NCBI RefSeq assembly: GCF_030704305.1
Contig: NZ_CP131935.1
Coordinates: forward strand, 372,001-436,000
Reading direction: 5' to 3'
DNA length: 64,000 nucleotides
Source: Massilia sp. R2A-15
GTDB lineage: Bacteria; Pseudomonadota; Gammaproteobacteria; Burkholderiales; Burkholderiaceae_D
The position numbers and the translations under genes are program-made. Numbering within the stretch: position 1 is the first letter of the stretch; every line of letters starts with the position of its first letter. Under the pieces are notes generated by a model that saw only the letters and a program-made list of their open reading frames with translations, was not told where the DNA came from and did not search any database. Shown here one piece after another: positions 36,710 to 45,976 of the stretch.

Positions 36710-38235
36710 GAGGTATGCATCCCGCCCATCAGGAGGCCAATGCGGGTGGTGTCAAATTCTTCGATATTCAGTTCGCCGGTGATGCGGCCGCCCGACATGA
36801 CGATGATGCGGTCGGCCAGCGCACGCACTTCTTCCAGTTCGACCGACACCAGCAGGATCGCGACGCCTTCGTCGCGCATTTTCAGCAGCTGCGTGTGGAT
36901 CGACTCGATGGTGCCGATGTCGACGCCGCGGGTAGGCTGCCCGACCAGCATCAGCTTCGGCGCCGCCGACACTTCGCGCGCGATCACCACCTTTTGCTGG
37001 TTGCCGCCCGAGAGCAGGCCGATGCGCAGGTCCGGATTGGCCGGGCGCACGTCGAAGGCCTTGAGCAGGCCCGCGCAGCGTTTGGCGATGGCGCCGAAAT
37101 CGAACAGGCCCCAGCGGTTCTTCACCCGGTCCTGGTAGCCGAACACGGTGTTCTGCTCGACCGAGAAATCCTTGATCACGCCGTCGCGCAGCCGGTCTTC
37201 CGGCACGTGGCCGATGCCCAGGTTGCGGAAGGTGGCCGGCAGGCCGTCGGCGTCGTGGCGGCCGGCGAACGGCAGCGCCTTGCCCAGCATCTCGACCTTG
37301 CCGGAGGTCGGCAGGCGCATGCCCGACAGGATCTCCATCAATTCGCTCTGGCCGTTGCCCGACACGCCGGCGATCGCGACGATCTCGCCGGCGCGCAGCG
37401 TGAAGCCGATGTCGGCCAGCAGGCGCACGCCGGCCTTGTCCTGCAGCTGCAGGTCGGAGACGGCGAGCACCGGCGCGCCCGGCTTGAACGGCGCGCGCGG
37501 CAGCTCGCTCTGGATCGGGCGCCCGACCATCATGTTGGCCAGTTCTTCCTTCGACGTGGCCGCGGTGGCGACGGCGCCGACCACGCGGCCGGCGCGCATC
37601 ACCGTCACCTGGTCGGTGATCTCCATGATCTCGCCCAGCTTGTGGGTGATCAGGATGATGGTTTTGCCCTGCTCCTTGAACAGGCGCAGGATCTCGAACA
37701 GCGACGCGGTCTCCTGCGCGGTCAGCACCGCGGTCGGCTCGTCGAGGATCAGGATGTTGGCGCTGCGGTAGATCTGCTTGAGGATCTCGACGCGCTGCTG
37801 GGCGCCGACCGACAGGTCCGAAATGGTCGCCAGCGGATCGACGTCGAGGCGGTAGCGCGTGCAGATCTCGCGCAGCTTCGCCTCGGTGGCGGCGCGGTGC
37901 GCGGCCAGGCGGAAGCCGCCTTCGGTGCCGAGCATGACGTTGTCCAGCACGGTCATGTTCTCGACCAGCATGAAGTGCTGGTGCACCATGCCGATGCCCA
38001 GCGCGATCGCCTCATGGCTGGTGCGGATGTTGCGCGGCTCGCCGTCGATCAGCAGCTGGCCGCTGTCGGCGTTATAGTAGCCGTACAGGATGCTCATCAG
38101 GGTCGACTTGCCGGCCCCGTTCTCGCCGATCACGCCGTGGATCGAACCTTTGGCGATGGTAAAGCTGACGTCGGCGTTCGCCTGCACCGGGCCGAAGGCC
38201 TTGCATATGTTGCGAAATTCTACGGCTGGCTGCAT
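36706..38235 (-). CDS. ABC transporter ATP-binding protein, two nucleotide-binding domains
   Basis: The 509-residue ATPase has two ABC domains, as in sugar/nucleoside importers of the RbsA type. The first has Walker A GENGAGKSTLMSIL and signature LSVGAQQRVEILK with Walker B ILILDEPTAVL. In the second, Walker A is degenerate (IAGVSGNGQSELME, lacking the GKS/T lysine) while the signature LLSGGNQQKVVIAREV is intact. This asymmetry is normal for the group. It energises nucleoside uptake through the two permeases downstream. Confidence 0.94.
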   Translation of the reverse strand: MQPAVEFRNICKAFGPVQANADVSFTIAKGSIHGVIGENGAGKSTLMSILYGYYNADSGQLLIDGEPRNIRTSHEAIALGIGMVHQHFMLVENMTVLDNVMLGTEGGFRLAAHRAATEAKLREICTRYRLDVDPLATISDLSVGAQQRVEILKQIYRSANILILDEPTAVLTAQETASLFEILRLFKEQGKTIILITHKLGEIMEITDQVTVMRAGRVVGAVATAATSKEELANMMVGRPIQSELPRAPFKPGAPVLAVSDLQLQDKAGVRLLADIGFTLRAGEIVAIAGVSGNGQSELMEILSGMRLPTSGKVEMLGKALPFAGRHDADGLPATFRNLGIGHVPEDRLRDGVIKDFSVEQNTVFGYQDRVKNRWGLFDFGAIAKRCAGLLKAFDVRPANPDLRIGLLSGGNQQKVVIAREVSAAPKLMLVGQPTRGVDIGTIESIHTQLLKMRDEGVAILLVSVELEEVRALADRIIVMSGGRITGELNIEEFDTTRIGLLMGGMHTS

Positions 38236-38322
38236 AGCGAATCAGTAGGTAAGGGTAAATGCATCAAAAGCGCGCCGGACCGGGCTGGCCGGTGCGGCGC
38301 GCTTTCAGTTAATACGAAAAGA

Positions 38323-39318
38323 TCAGACCGGGCAGCTGCTATTGGCGCGGTAGTCGATGACCTTGATCTTGCCATTGATGATGGCCGTCTTGGCTTCGTT
38401 GACCTTCTTCTCGATTTCCGGCGATACCACCGCGCGGTTATCCTTGTCGAGCGCCCAGTCCACGCCGCCTTCCTTCAGGCCGCGGTAGGTCACTCCCGGT
38501 TTCCAGGTGCCGTTCTTGACCGCCATGAAGGAGTCGTAGATGGCGCCGTCGACGCGCTTGACCATCGAGGTCAACATCGTGCCCGGGTGGAGGTAGTTCT
38601 GGTTCGAATCGACGCCGATCGCCAGCTTGCCTTTTTCCTTCGCGGTCTGCAGCGTGCCCATGCCGCTGCCGCCGGCAACGGCGAACACCACGTCGACGCC
38701 GCGGTCGAACTGCGCGCGCGCCAGTTCGCCGCCCTTGGCCGGATCGTTCCAGGCTGCGCTGGTGGTGCCGACCATGTTCTGCAGGACTTCCACTTTCGGG
38801 TTATTGGCCTTGGCGCCCTGGGTGTAACCGCAGGCGAAGGCGCGGATCAGCGGGATGTCCATGCCGCCCACGAAACCGAGCTTCTTGGTCTTCGACGCCA
38901 TCGCCGCGGCCACGCCCACCAGGTAGGAGCCTTCTTCTTCCTTGAACAGCACGGAATTGATGTTCGGGCCTTTGGCGACGCTGTCGATCAGCACGAATCG
39001 CACGTTCGGGAATTCGGCCGCGACCTTCTGCACCGCCTGGGTCTGCGAGAAGCCGATCGCCGCGATCAGGTCGAGCTTCTTGCGCGCCAGGCCGCGCAGC
39101 ACTTGCTCGGCCTGGGTGTCGCTGCTGGCCTGCGCTTCGATGTAGTTGATCTTGGTCTCGGCCTTGAAGCGGCTGGCGCCTTCGAATGCGGACTGGTTGA
39201 ACGACTTGTCGAACTTGCCGCCGGCGTCGTAGACGATGCCCAGTTTCGGGTCGGCCGCCGAGGCGCTGGCAGCGACGCACAGCGCCGCGATCGTGATACT
39301 AAGTTGCTTTAATTTCAT
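38323..39318 (-). CDS. BMP family nucleoside-binding protein (PnrA-like)
   Basis: The 331-residue protein has a cleavable signal peptide (MKLKQLSITIAALCVAASASA) and the BMP/PnrA fold: KLGIVYDAGGKFDKSFNQSA near the mature N-terminus, FVGGMDIPLIRAFACGYTQG and VVFAVAGGSGMGTLQTAKE. BMP proteins of this kind bind purine nucleosides in the periplasm. The mature part shows no lipobox, so it is probably a soluble periplasmic protein rather than a lipoprotein. It is the first gene of the importer operon and is preceded by copy B of the conserved promoter element (39495-39550) and a leader of about 170 nt. Confidence 0.93.
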   Translation of the reverse strand: MKLKQLSITIAALCVAASASAADPKLGIVYDAGGKFDKSFNQSAFEGASRFKAETKINYIEAQASSDTQAEQVLRGLARKKLDLIAAIGFSQTQAVQKVAAEFPNVRFVLIDSVAKGPNINSVLFKEEEGSYLVGVAAAMASKTKKLGFVGGMDIPLIRAFACGYTQGAKANNPKVEVLQNMVGTTSAAWNDPAKGGELARAQFDRGVDVVFAVAGGSGMGTLQTAKEKGKLAIGVDSNQNYLHPGTMLTSMVKRVDGAIYDSFMAVKNGTWKPGVTYRGLKEGGVDWALDKDNRAVVSPEIEKKVNEAKTAIINGKIKVIDYRANSSCPV

Positions 39319-39494
39319 GAAGGCTCCTGGAATATCGATATTGTACCCGGCGCAACGGCTGCGTTGGGAGGGTCTGTGTAGCTTAATAGTAACTAAACAG
39401 GCAAAGCCAGCGATTCCACGTCGGCGAGACGGATTGTGTCAGGCCTGTGCGCAACAAGTGGTTACCGATTGTATCGAGTGTGATTCCAGTGCGA
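39319..39494. other. Leader region of the nucleoside importer operon
   Basis: About 175 bp between the inferred start of transcription (about 39488, minus strand) and the importer start at 39318. It contains the perfect 12-bp palindrome AATATCGATATT at 39331-39342, just upstream of the ribosome-binding region, and no reading frame I would accept. Confidence 0.5.
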
Positions 39495-39550
39495 ACTATG
39501 CATCAATGGCAATATGTATGGCAAATACGATTTTTCTTGCCGATTTATAT
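39495..39550 (-). promoter_or_regulatory. Conserved nucleoside-regulon promoter element, copy B (ABC importer)
   Basis: On the minus strand ATATAAAT (39550-39543), TTGCCA (39524-39519), 18 bp and CATAGT (39500-39495) repeat the geometry of copies A and C exactly. The intervening GGCAAGAAAAATCGTATTTGCC and ATGCATAGTT closely match the other copies. It points towards the importer operon. Confidence 0.75.
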
Positions 39551-39575
39551 TTTTGTGAAATATATGGAGGAGGTT

Positions 39576-39662
39576 GTCGTACCTGTGGAGGCAGGTACCC
39601 ATGCTGAATCGGCGCAGAGGTGAAGCGAACCCAGTATGGGTACCTGCCTGCGCAGGTGCGAC
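39576..39662. repeat. Double-hairpin inverted repeat element, type with TACCTGC stems
   Basis: Two 31-bp arms (39576-39606 and 39632-39662) are inverted copies with a few mismatches. Each arm contains an inner hairpin of the form TACCTGC ... GCAGGTA, followed by CCCATACTG. The layout matches the element at 48374-48452, whose stems read ATTCCCGC and GCGGGAAT. It lies between the lysR-like gene and the importer promoter. Confidence 0.8.
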
Positions 39663-39668
39663 ACCCAT

Positions 39669-40574
39669 CTACTCGTGCGCGACGGGATTGAGGATGTTCA
39701 GGAACGCCCGCACCACCGGCGCGTCGTCCTGCGTGGTGTAGGCGATATACAGGTTGGCCGACGGCGGATCGGTCTTGATCGGCAAAAAGATCACGCCCGG
39801 CCAGCCGATCCGGCTGGTGGTCTCGGGCATCAGCGCCACGCCCAGTCCCGCGCCGACCATCGCCAGCAGGGTCTGCGGCTCGGTCGCCTCCTGGAATATG
39901 GTCGGCTGGAAGCCGGCGTCGATGCAGCACTGGATCAGGTAGCGCGGGAACGCCGACTTGTCGAGCGCGAGCGTCAGCATCGGCTGGTCGGCGATGTCGA
40001 TCAGTTCCACGTGGCCCTTGACGGCCAGCGGATGGTGCTCGTTGACCGCCACGCACACGTTCTCGCGGAAGCATAGCTCCTGGCGCAGGTTGTCGTGTTT
40101 GAGTTCGTCCGGATCGAGCGGCGGCTCGCGCCAGAAGCCGACGTCGATCTGCTTGGCGCGCAGCGCCTCGTACTGCGCGTTCGGGCCCGACTCGTGCAGC
40201 GTCCAGGTCACGCGCGGGAACTTGGTCTGGAATTCTTCGAGCAGGCTGGGAATCGGCCCCCACATCGCCGAGCCGACGATACCCACGCGCAGGCGCCCGA
40301 CTTCGCCGCGGTCGATCTGGCGGATCGTGTCGATCGTCATGCGCATCCGTCCCAGCAGCTCGGACGCCTCGGTCATCAAGGCCTTGCCGGCCACGGTCAG
40401 CTCGAACGTGCGGGTGGTGCGCGCAAACAGCTTCACGCCAAGCTCGCTCTCGAGCTTCATGATCTGCTGCGACAGCGGCGGCTGCGAAATGTGCAGCCGT
40501 TCGGCCGCGCGGCTGAAGCTCTTTTCCTCTGCGACCGCGAGGAAGTATTTCAGCTGTTTCAGGTCGATGGACAT
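39669..40574 (-). CDS. LysR family transcriptional regulator
   Basis: The 301-residue regulator has the LysR N-terminal winged helix-turn-helix (LKQLKYFLAVAEEKSFSRAA, then LHISQPPLSQQIMKLESELG) and a C-terminal substrate-binding domain from about residue 90. It is encoded 10 bp after psuG on the same strand and is probably co-transcribed with psuK-psuG, so those genes or the nearby nucleoside importer are likely targets. LysR genes are more often divergent from their targets; the co-directional position is less usual. The effector is unknown. Confidence 0.92.
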   Translation of the reverse strand: MSIDLKQLKYFLAVAEEKSFSRAAERLHISQPPLSQQIMKLESELGVKLFARTTRTFELTVAGKALMTEASELLGRMRMTIDTIRQIDRGEVGRLRVGIVGSAMWGPIPSLLEEFQTKFPRVTWTLHESGPNAQYEALRAKQIDVGFWREPPLDPDELKHDNLRQELCFRENVCVAVNEHHPLAVKGHVELIDIADQPMLTLALDKSAFPRYLIQCCIDAGFQPTIFQEATEPQTLLAMVGAGLGVALMPETTSRIGWPGVIFLPIKTDPPSANLYIAYTTQDDAPVVRAFLNILNPVAHE

Positions 40575-40584
40575 GGGAGCGGTC

Positions 40585-41516
<932 letters not shown>

Positions 41517-41520
<4 letters not shown>

Positions 41521-42659
41521 TCCTGGTAAAGGGCGTTGAAAGGCTGCGGCGCGGCGGCGCCGGCGTCGAGGGCGGGAACGTCGTCGAGGCTGTCGATGTC
41601 GAGGTGGGGGCAGACCGTCTCCTCGCAGGCGAGCGTCATGGCCGAGAGCTTCAGGCCGCGCCGGCACGCCAGCTCGAGGTCTTCGCTGCCCTGGAACAGC
41701 GACCAGCACACGGCTGCCGCGAAGGCGTCGCCGGCGCCGGTGACGTCGACGATATGCGCGTCCGGCGCGTCCAGCTGGCCGACGCCGCCGGCGCGGGTGA
41801 AGACCACGCCTTTGCCGCCGCGCGTGACGATGACGTCCTGGACGCCTTGCGCGCGCACCAGCGCGCAGGCCGCGGCGAAGTCGGCGTCGGTGACGATCTT
41901 CTTGCCGACCCGGGTCTCCAGCTCGCCGTGATTGAGGATCAGCAGGCGCACGCCGCGCAGGTCCAGCGGCAGGCGCGCCATCTTCGGCTGCGACACCGCC
42001 ACCACGATCAGCGGAACCGCGTCGCGCGCCGCTTCCGCGATCAGCGCGGCCACCGTGTCGAGCGGCAGGTTCAGGTCGGCCACACTCAGGGCGGGCAGGG
42101 CGCCCGGCGCCCGCCCGGCCAGGAAGTCCGGCGTGATGGCGTCGTACAGGGCCATGTCGGCCAGCGCCACCAGCATTTCGCCGTGGTCGTCCAGCACCGC
42201 GGTGTAGGTGCCGCTGCAGGTGTTATCGAGTTTGAGCGTGCCGCGCGTGTCGATGCCGGCCGCCTCGGCGTGCGCCAGCAGCGCGCTTCCCGACGAGTCG
42301 TTGCCGATCGCCGTCGTCAGCGACACCGGGGCGCCGAGCCGGGCCAGGTTCTCGGCGATGTTGCGCGCCACGCCGCCGAACGATTCGTCCTGGCGCGCGG
42401 GATTCGAAGTGCCCATCGTCAGCGTCGCCAGCGAACGCAGTTTGCGATCCAGGTTGGCCGCGCCGAAGCAGGCGATCGGCCGGCTCCCGGGCAGCACGTA
42501 GGCGCGCCCGAGCAGGCGCCGCTCGCGGATCAGGCTGGCGATGTGGCCCGCCACCGCCGAGCGCGACAGGCCCAATTGCACCGCCAGGTCCTGCTGGGAG
42601 ATGAACGGGTTGGAACGGATCAGTTCGTAGAGCTGGTCTTTTTTCGACGAGTCGGTCAC
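41517..42659 (-). CDS. psuK: Pseudouridine kinase with N-terminal helix-turn-helix domain
   Basis: The 380-residue protein joins a small winged-helix domain (residues about 8-55: [20 protein letters not shown], then [13 protein letters not shown]) to a PfkB kinase (about 65-370). PfkB marks are [30 protein letters not shown], and [20 protein letters not shown] with the catalytic Asp and anion hole. The kinase phosphorylates pseudouridine for PsuG, the next gene. The DNA-binding part suggests it may also regulate its own operon, and repeated sites lie 15-45 bp upstream of its start. HTH-PfkB fusions are known in this kinase group. Confidence 0.93.
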
Positions 42660-42671
42660 GGGGTACTTTTC

Positions 42672-42704
42672 ACAAACATTTGTCTTTGATGGTAAACACT
42701 TGTT
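42672..42704. promoter_or_regulatory. Repeated AAACAYTTGT sites upstream of psuK, candidate operator
   Basis: AAACATTTGT (42674-42683) and AAACACTTGT (42694-42703) are direct repeats with a 20-bp period, two helical turns. The first is part of the palindrome ACAAA-CA-TTTGT. They end 13-44 bp before the psuK start codon. A natural candidate binder is the HTH domain of PsuK or the LysR protein, but this is inference. Confidence 0.45.
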
Positions 42705-42798
42705 CGCCGCGAGTCAACGACGGATCGTTTTAAGCCAGGCTTTAAATAGGCGATGTCTGCACGGGCCCACAGGATTGCCCAGGATTTATATGCAGTAT

Positions 42799-42854
42799 AT
42801 ATAAATAAGGAAGAAAAAGGGTATTTGCCATACATATCGAACTTCATGCATAGT
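42799..42854 (+). promoter_or_regulatory. Conserved nucleoside-regulon promoter element, copy C (phosphorylase/deo operon)
   Basis: ATATAAAT (42799-42806), TTGCCA (42825-42830), 18 bp and CATAGT (42849-42854) match copies A and B in order, strand and spacing. GTATTTGCCATACATAT is shared with copy B and TTCATGCATAGT is nearly identical to A and B. Transcription would start near 42861, about 70 nt before the phosphorylase start. Confidence 0.77.
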
Positions 42855-42929
42855 TATAATACTAGGCTGGCCGTTCGCGCCCGCACCTGTCCCCTGATTG
42901 AAGCCCCTCTCACCGAACAAGGAAACCGC

Positions 42930-43787
42930 ATGTCCAACAACACCCCATTCGAAGCCGCCGATGTAATCCGCGCGCGCAAGCCTGGTTTCGCGCCCCGCGT
43001 GGCGATGATCCTCGGTTCCGGACTGGGCGTGCTGGCCGAGCAGATGACCGACGCCGTCTCGATCGGCTTCGACGAACTGCCTGGCTTCCCGATCAGCACC
43101 GTGCACGGCCACGCCGGCGAACTGGTGCTCGGCACGCTGGCCGGCGTCGACGTCGTCTGCATGAAAGGCCGGGGCCACTTCTACGAAGGCTACGGCATGG
43201 GCGTGATGACGTCGGCCGTGCGCACCATGAAGCTGCTCGGCTGCGAGATGCTGTTTGTGACCAACGCGGCCGGTTCGCTGCGCACCGAAGTCGACGCCGG
43301 CAGCCTGGTCGCGCTGACCGACCATATCAACTGGCTGCCAGGCACGCCGATGATCGGCCCGAACGACGACCGCTTCGGCCCGCGCTTCTTCAGCATGGCC
43401 AACGCCTACGACGCCGACATCCGCAACCTGGTCAAGCAGACCGCCGCCGACAAGGGCATCACCCTGCACGAAGGCGTGTTCATCGCCTACCCGGGCCCGA
43501 ACTTCGAAACCGCCGCCGAGATCCGCGCGATGGCCCGCCTGGGCGCCGACGTGGTCGGCATGTCTGTGGTGCCGGAAGTCGTCTCGGCGCGCCACTGCGG
43601 CCTGAAGGTCACCGGCGTGTCCGTCATCACCAACCTGGCCGAAGGCATGTCGCCGTTCCCGCTGTCCCACGAGCAGACCCTGAAGTACGCCGCCATCGGC
43701 GCCAAGGACCTGGTCACCCTGATCCTGGCCTTCCTGGAAAACGTGGCGAAGACGCCGGGCGACGCCTCGCCGCGCGCCGACGCCTGA
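42930..43787 (+). CDS. punA: Purine-nucleoside phosphorylase, trimeric PunA/XapA type
   Basis: The 285-residue enzyme cleaves inosine, guanosine and deoxy forms with phosphate to free base and (deoxy)ribose 1-phosphate. Family motifs are AMILGSGLGVLAEQM, VHGHAGELVLG, GRGHFYEGYGMGVMTS and FVTNAAGSLRTEVDAGSLVA. The start at 42930 has AAGGA upstream (42919-42923); the frame is open further upstream but that would read through the promoter. It is the first gene of the phosphorylase-deo operon, directly behind conserved element C, and its products feed deoB. Confidence 0.95.
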   Translation: MSNNTPFEAADVIRARKPGFAPRVAMILGSGLGVLAEQMTDAVSIGFDELPGFPISTVHGHAGELVLGTLAGVDVVCMKGRGHFYEGYGMGVMTSAVRTMKLLGCEMLFVTNAAGSLRTEVDAGSLVALTDHINWLPGTPMIGPNDDRFGPRFFSMANAYDADIRNLVKQTAADKGITLHEGVFIAYPGPNFETAAEIRAMARLGADVVGMSVVPEVVSARHCGLKVTGVSVITNLAEGMSPFPLSHEQTLKYAAIGAKDLVTLILAFLENVAKTPGDASPRADA

Positions 43788-43812
43788 TCGACTTACATTA
43801 ACGAGGCATACC

Positions 43813-45006
43813 ATGTCCCGCGCATTCATACTTTTGCTTGACTCCTTCGGCTTGGGCGCCGCGCCCGACGCCGCCAAATTCGGCGACGCCGGCGCGAACA
43901 CCTTCGGCCACATCGCCAGCTGGGCGGCGGACGCCGGCAAGCCGATGCAGCTGCCGAACCTCGAGCGCCTCGGCCTCGCCGCCGCGGCGCATTCCGCCTG
44001 CGGCGAATGGGCTGCCGGCTTCGACCAGCGCGACGGCTTCACCGGCGCGTACGGCGCCGCGCACGAGCAGTCCACCGGCAAGGACACCCAGAGCGGTCAC
44101 TGGGAAATCGCCGGCGTGCCGGTCAATTTCGACTGGGGCTACTTCCCGCGCACCGTGCCGTCGTTCCCGGCCGAGCTGACCGACAAGCTCAAGGAAATCA
44201 CCGAGGTGCCGGGCTTCCTGGGCGACTGCCACGCATCGGGCACCGACATCATCAACAAGCACGGCGACGAGCATGTCGCCACCGGCAAGCCGATCATCTA
44301 CACCTCGGGCGACTCGGTGATGCAGATCGCAGCGCACGAAGAGTCGTTCGGCCTGGAGCGCCTGTACGCGGTGTGCGAAGCGGCCTACGAACTGGTCAAG
44401 CCGTACAACATCGGCCGCGTGATCGCGCGTCCTTTCCTGGGCGAGAACGGCAACTACCGCCGCACCAGCAACCGCCACGACTACGCCGTGCCGCCGCCGG
44501 CGCCGACCCTGCTCGACCACGTGAAGAACGAAGGCGGCGAGGTAATCGGCCTGGGCAAGATCAGCGACATTTTCGCCGCGCAGGGCATCTCGCGCGTGGT
44601 CAAGGGCGCCGACAACATGGCGCTGTTCGACGCGCTGCTGAAAGTGGCCGACGAGGCGGGCGACAAGTCGCTCACTTTTGTGAACTTCGTCGACTTCGAC
44701 CAGGCCTTCGGCCACCGCCGCGACATCGCCGGCTACTCGAACGCGCTGCACGAGCTGGACGCGCGCCTGCCGGAGTTCATCGCCAAGCTGAAGGAAGGCG
44801 ACCTGGTGGTGATCACCGCCGACCATGGCTGCGATCCGAGCTGGCCGGGCTCCGACCACACGCGCGAGCACATTCCAATGATTTTCTTCGGCCCGGGCGT
44901 AACGCCGCGCGCGCTGCCGGTTTCGCAAACGTTCTCCGACATCGGCGCAACGCTGGCCAAACACCTGGGCGTCAAACCTCTCTCCAACGGAACACCTCTG
45001 CTATGA
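43813..45006 (+). CDS. deoB: Phosphopentomutase
   Basis: The 397-residue metalloenzyme moves phosphate from C1 to C5 of ribose or deoxyribose, linking the phosphorylases to DeoC and the pentose pathway. It belongs to the alkaline-phosphatase superfamily: LDSFGLGAAPDAAKFGDAGA at the N-terminus holds the metal-binding Asp, STGKDTQSGHWEIAG holds the phospho-Thr region, and ADHGCDPSWPGSDHTREH the remaining metal ligands. It lies 25 bp after the phosphorylase gene. The stop overlaps the deoC start (ATGA). Confidence 0.97.
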   Translation: MSRAFILLLDSFGLGAAPDAAKFGDAGANTFGHIASWAADAGKPMQLPNLERLGLAAAAHSACGEWAAGFDQRDGFTGAYGAAHEQSTGKDTQSGHWEIAGVPVNFDWGYFPRTVPSFPAELTDKLKEITEVPGFLGDCHASGTDIINKHGDEHVATGKPIIYTSGDSVMQIAAHEESFGLERLYAVCEAAYELVKPYNIGRVIARPFLGENGNYRRTSNRHDYAVPPPAPTLLDHVKNEGGEVIGLGKISDIFAAQGISRVVKGADNMALFDALLKVADEAGDKSLTFVNFVDFDQAFGHRRDIAGYSNALHELDARLPEFIAKLKEGDLVVITADHGCDPSWPGSDHTREHIPMIFFGPGVTPRALPVSQTFSDIGATLAKHLGVKPLSNGTPLL

Positions 45007-45959
45007 CCCAACCACACGATTTCAAACGCAATGAGGCCATCGGCCTCGATCTCGGCTGGGTCAACCAGATCAAGGTCAACCGCAACGCCGCCGACCGCCG
45101 CGCCGCCAGCCTGGCGAACCGCCGCACGGTGAAGAAGGAATACCAGGCCGCGTGGCTGGTCCAGGCGATCAAGTGCATCGACCTGACCACCCTCGGCGGC
45201 GACGACACCCCGGGCCGCGTCGAGCGCCTGTGCATGAAGGCGATGCGCCCGCTGCGCACCGACCTGGTTGAAGCGCTGGGCGTGCAGGGCCTGACCACCG
45301 GCGCCGTCTGCGTGTACCACGAGATGATTCAGCCCGCCGTCAAGATCCTGCAGGGCCGCCTGCCGATCGCCGCGGTGTCCACCGCTTTCCCAGCCGGCCT
45401 GGCCAGCATGGAAACCAAGCTGCGCGAGATCGAGCTGTCGGTCGCCGCCGGCGCCACCGAAATCGACATCGTCATCACCCGCCAGCACGTCCTGAACGGT
45501 AACTGGCAAGCCCTGTACGACGAGATGCTCGCCTACCGCCAGGCTTGCGGCGACGCCCACGTCAAGGCGATTCTCGCCACCGGCGACCTGGTCACGCTGG
45601 AAAACGTCGCCAAGGCGTCGTGGGTCTGCATGATGGCCGGCTCGGACTTCATCAAGACCTCGACCGGCAAGGAAGGCGTGAACGCCACCATCCCGGTCGC
45701 GCTGACCATGGTGCGCGCGATCCGCGAATACCACGAGCAGACCGGCTTCCAGGTGGGCTTCAAGCCGGCCGGCGGCGTCAGCTCGGCCAAGTCCGCGCTG
45801 CAGTACCTCGCGCTGATGAAAGAAGAACTGGGCCGCGACTGGCTCGAGCCGCACCTGTTCCGCATCGGTGCATCGAGCCTGCTGACCGACATCGAACGCC
45901 AGCTCGAACACTACGTCACCGGCAATTACTCGGCGAACCACCGCCACGCGCAACCATAA
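45003..45959 (+). CDS. deoC: Deoxyribose-phosphate aldolase
   Basis: The 318-residue aldolase splits deoxyribose 5-phosphate into glyceraldehyde 3-phosphate and acetaldehyde. The Schiff-base lysine is Lys218 in SDFIKTSTGKEG, and a further family motif is VGFKPAGGVSSAKSAL. It is longer than E. coli DeoC (259) by an N-terminal extension of about 60 residues, as in the longer DeoC subgroup. The start is the ATG overlapping the deoB stop. The acetaldehyde it makes is the expected substrate of the aldehyde dehydrogenase encoded next. Confidence 0.96.
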   Translation: MTQPHDFKRNEAIGLDLGWVNQIKVNRNAADRRAASLANRRTVKKEYQAAWLVQAIKCIDLTTLGGDDTPGRVERLCMKAMRPLRTDLVEALGVQGLTTGAVCVYHEMIQPAVKILQGRLPIAAVSTAFPAGLASMETKLREIELSVAAGATEIDIVITRQHVLNGNWQALYDEMLAYRQACGDAHVKAILATGDLVTLENVAKASWVCMMAGSDFIKTSTGKEGVNATIPVALTMVRAIREYHEQTGFQVGFKPAGGVSSAKSALQYLALMKEELGRDWLEPHLFRIGASSLLTDIERQLEHYVTGNYSANHRHAQP

Positions 45960-45976
45960 ATACCAACGGATTCGTC

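Noticed and set aside
36715..39312. An 865-codon plus-strand frame opposite the ABC transporter genes
   Set aside because: It would cross two real minus-strand genes and the gap between them, and the product has no recognisable domain.
39331..39342. Perfect palindrome AATATCGATATT before the importer gene as an operator
   Set aside because: It is short, occurs once, and is not shared with the other two genes behind the conserved element, so I do not claim a function.
42753..42929. Upstream in-frame extension of the purine nucleoside phosphorylase gene
   Set aside because: It reads through the conserved promoter element; the ATG at 42930 has a ribosome-binding site and the family N-terminus.
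45545..45976. Upstream in-frame extension of the ALDH16-like gene into deoC
   Set aside because: It overlaps deoC in another frame and adds Arg-rich non-domain sequence; the ATG at 45977 fits.
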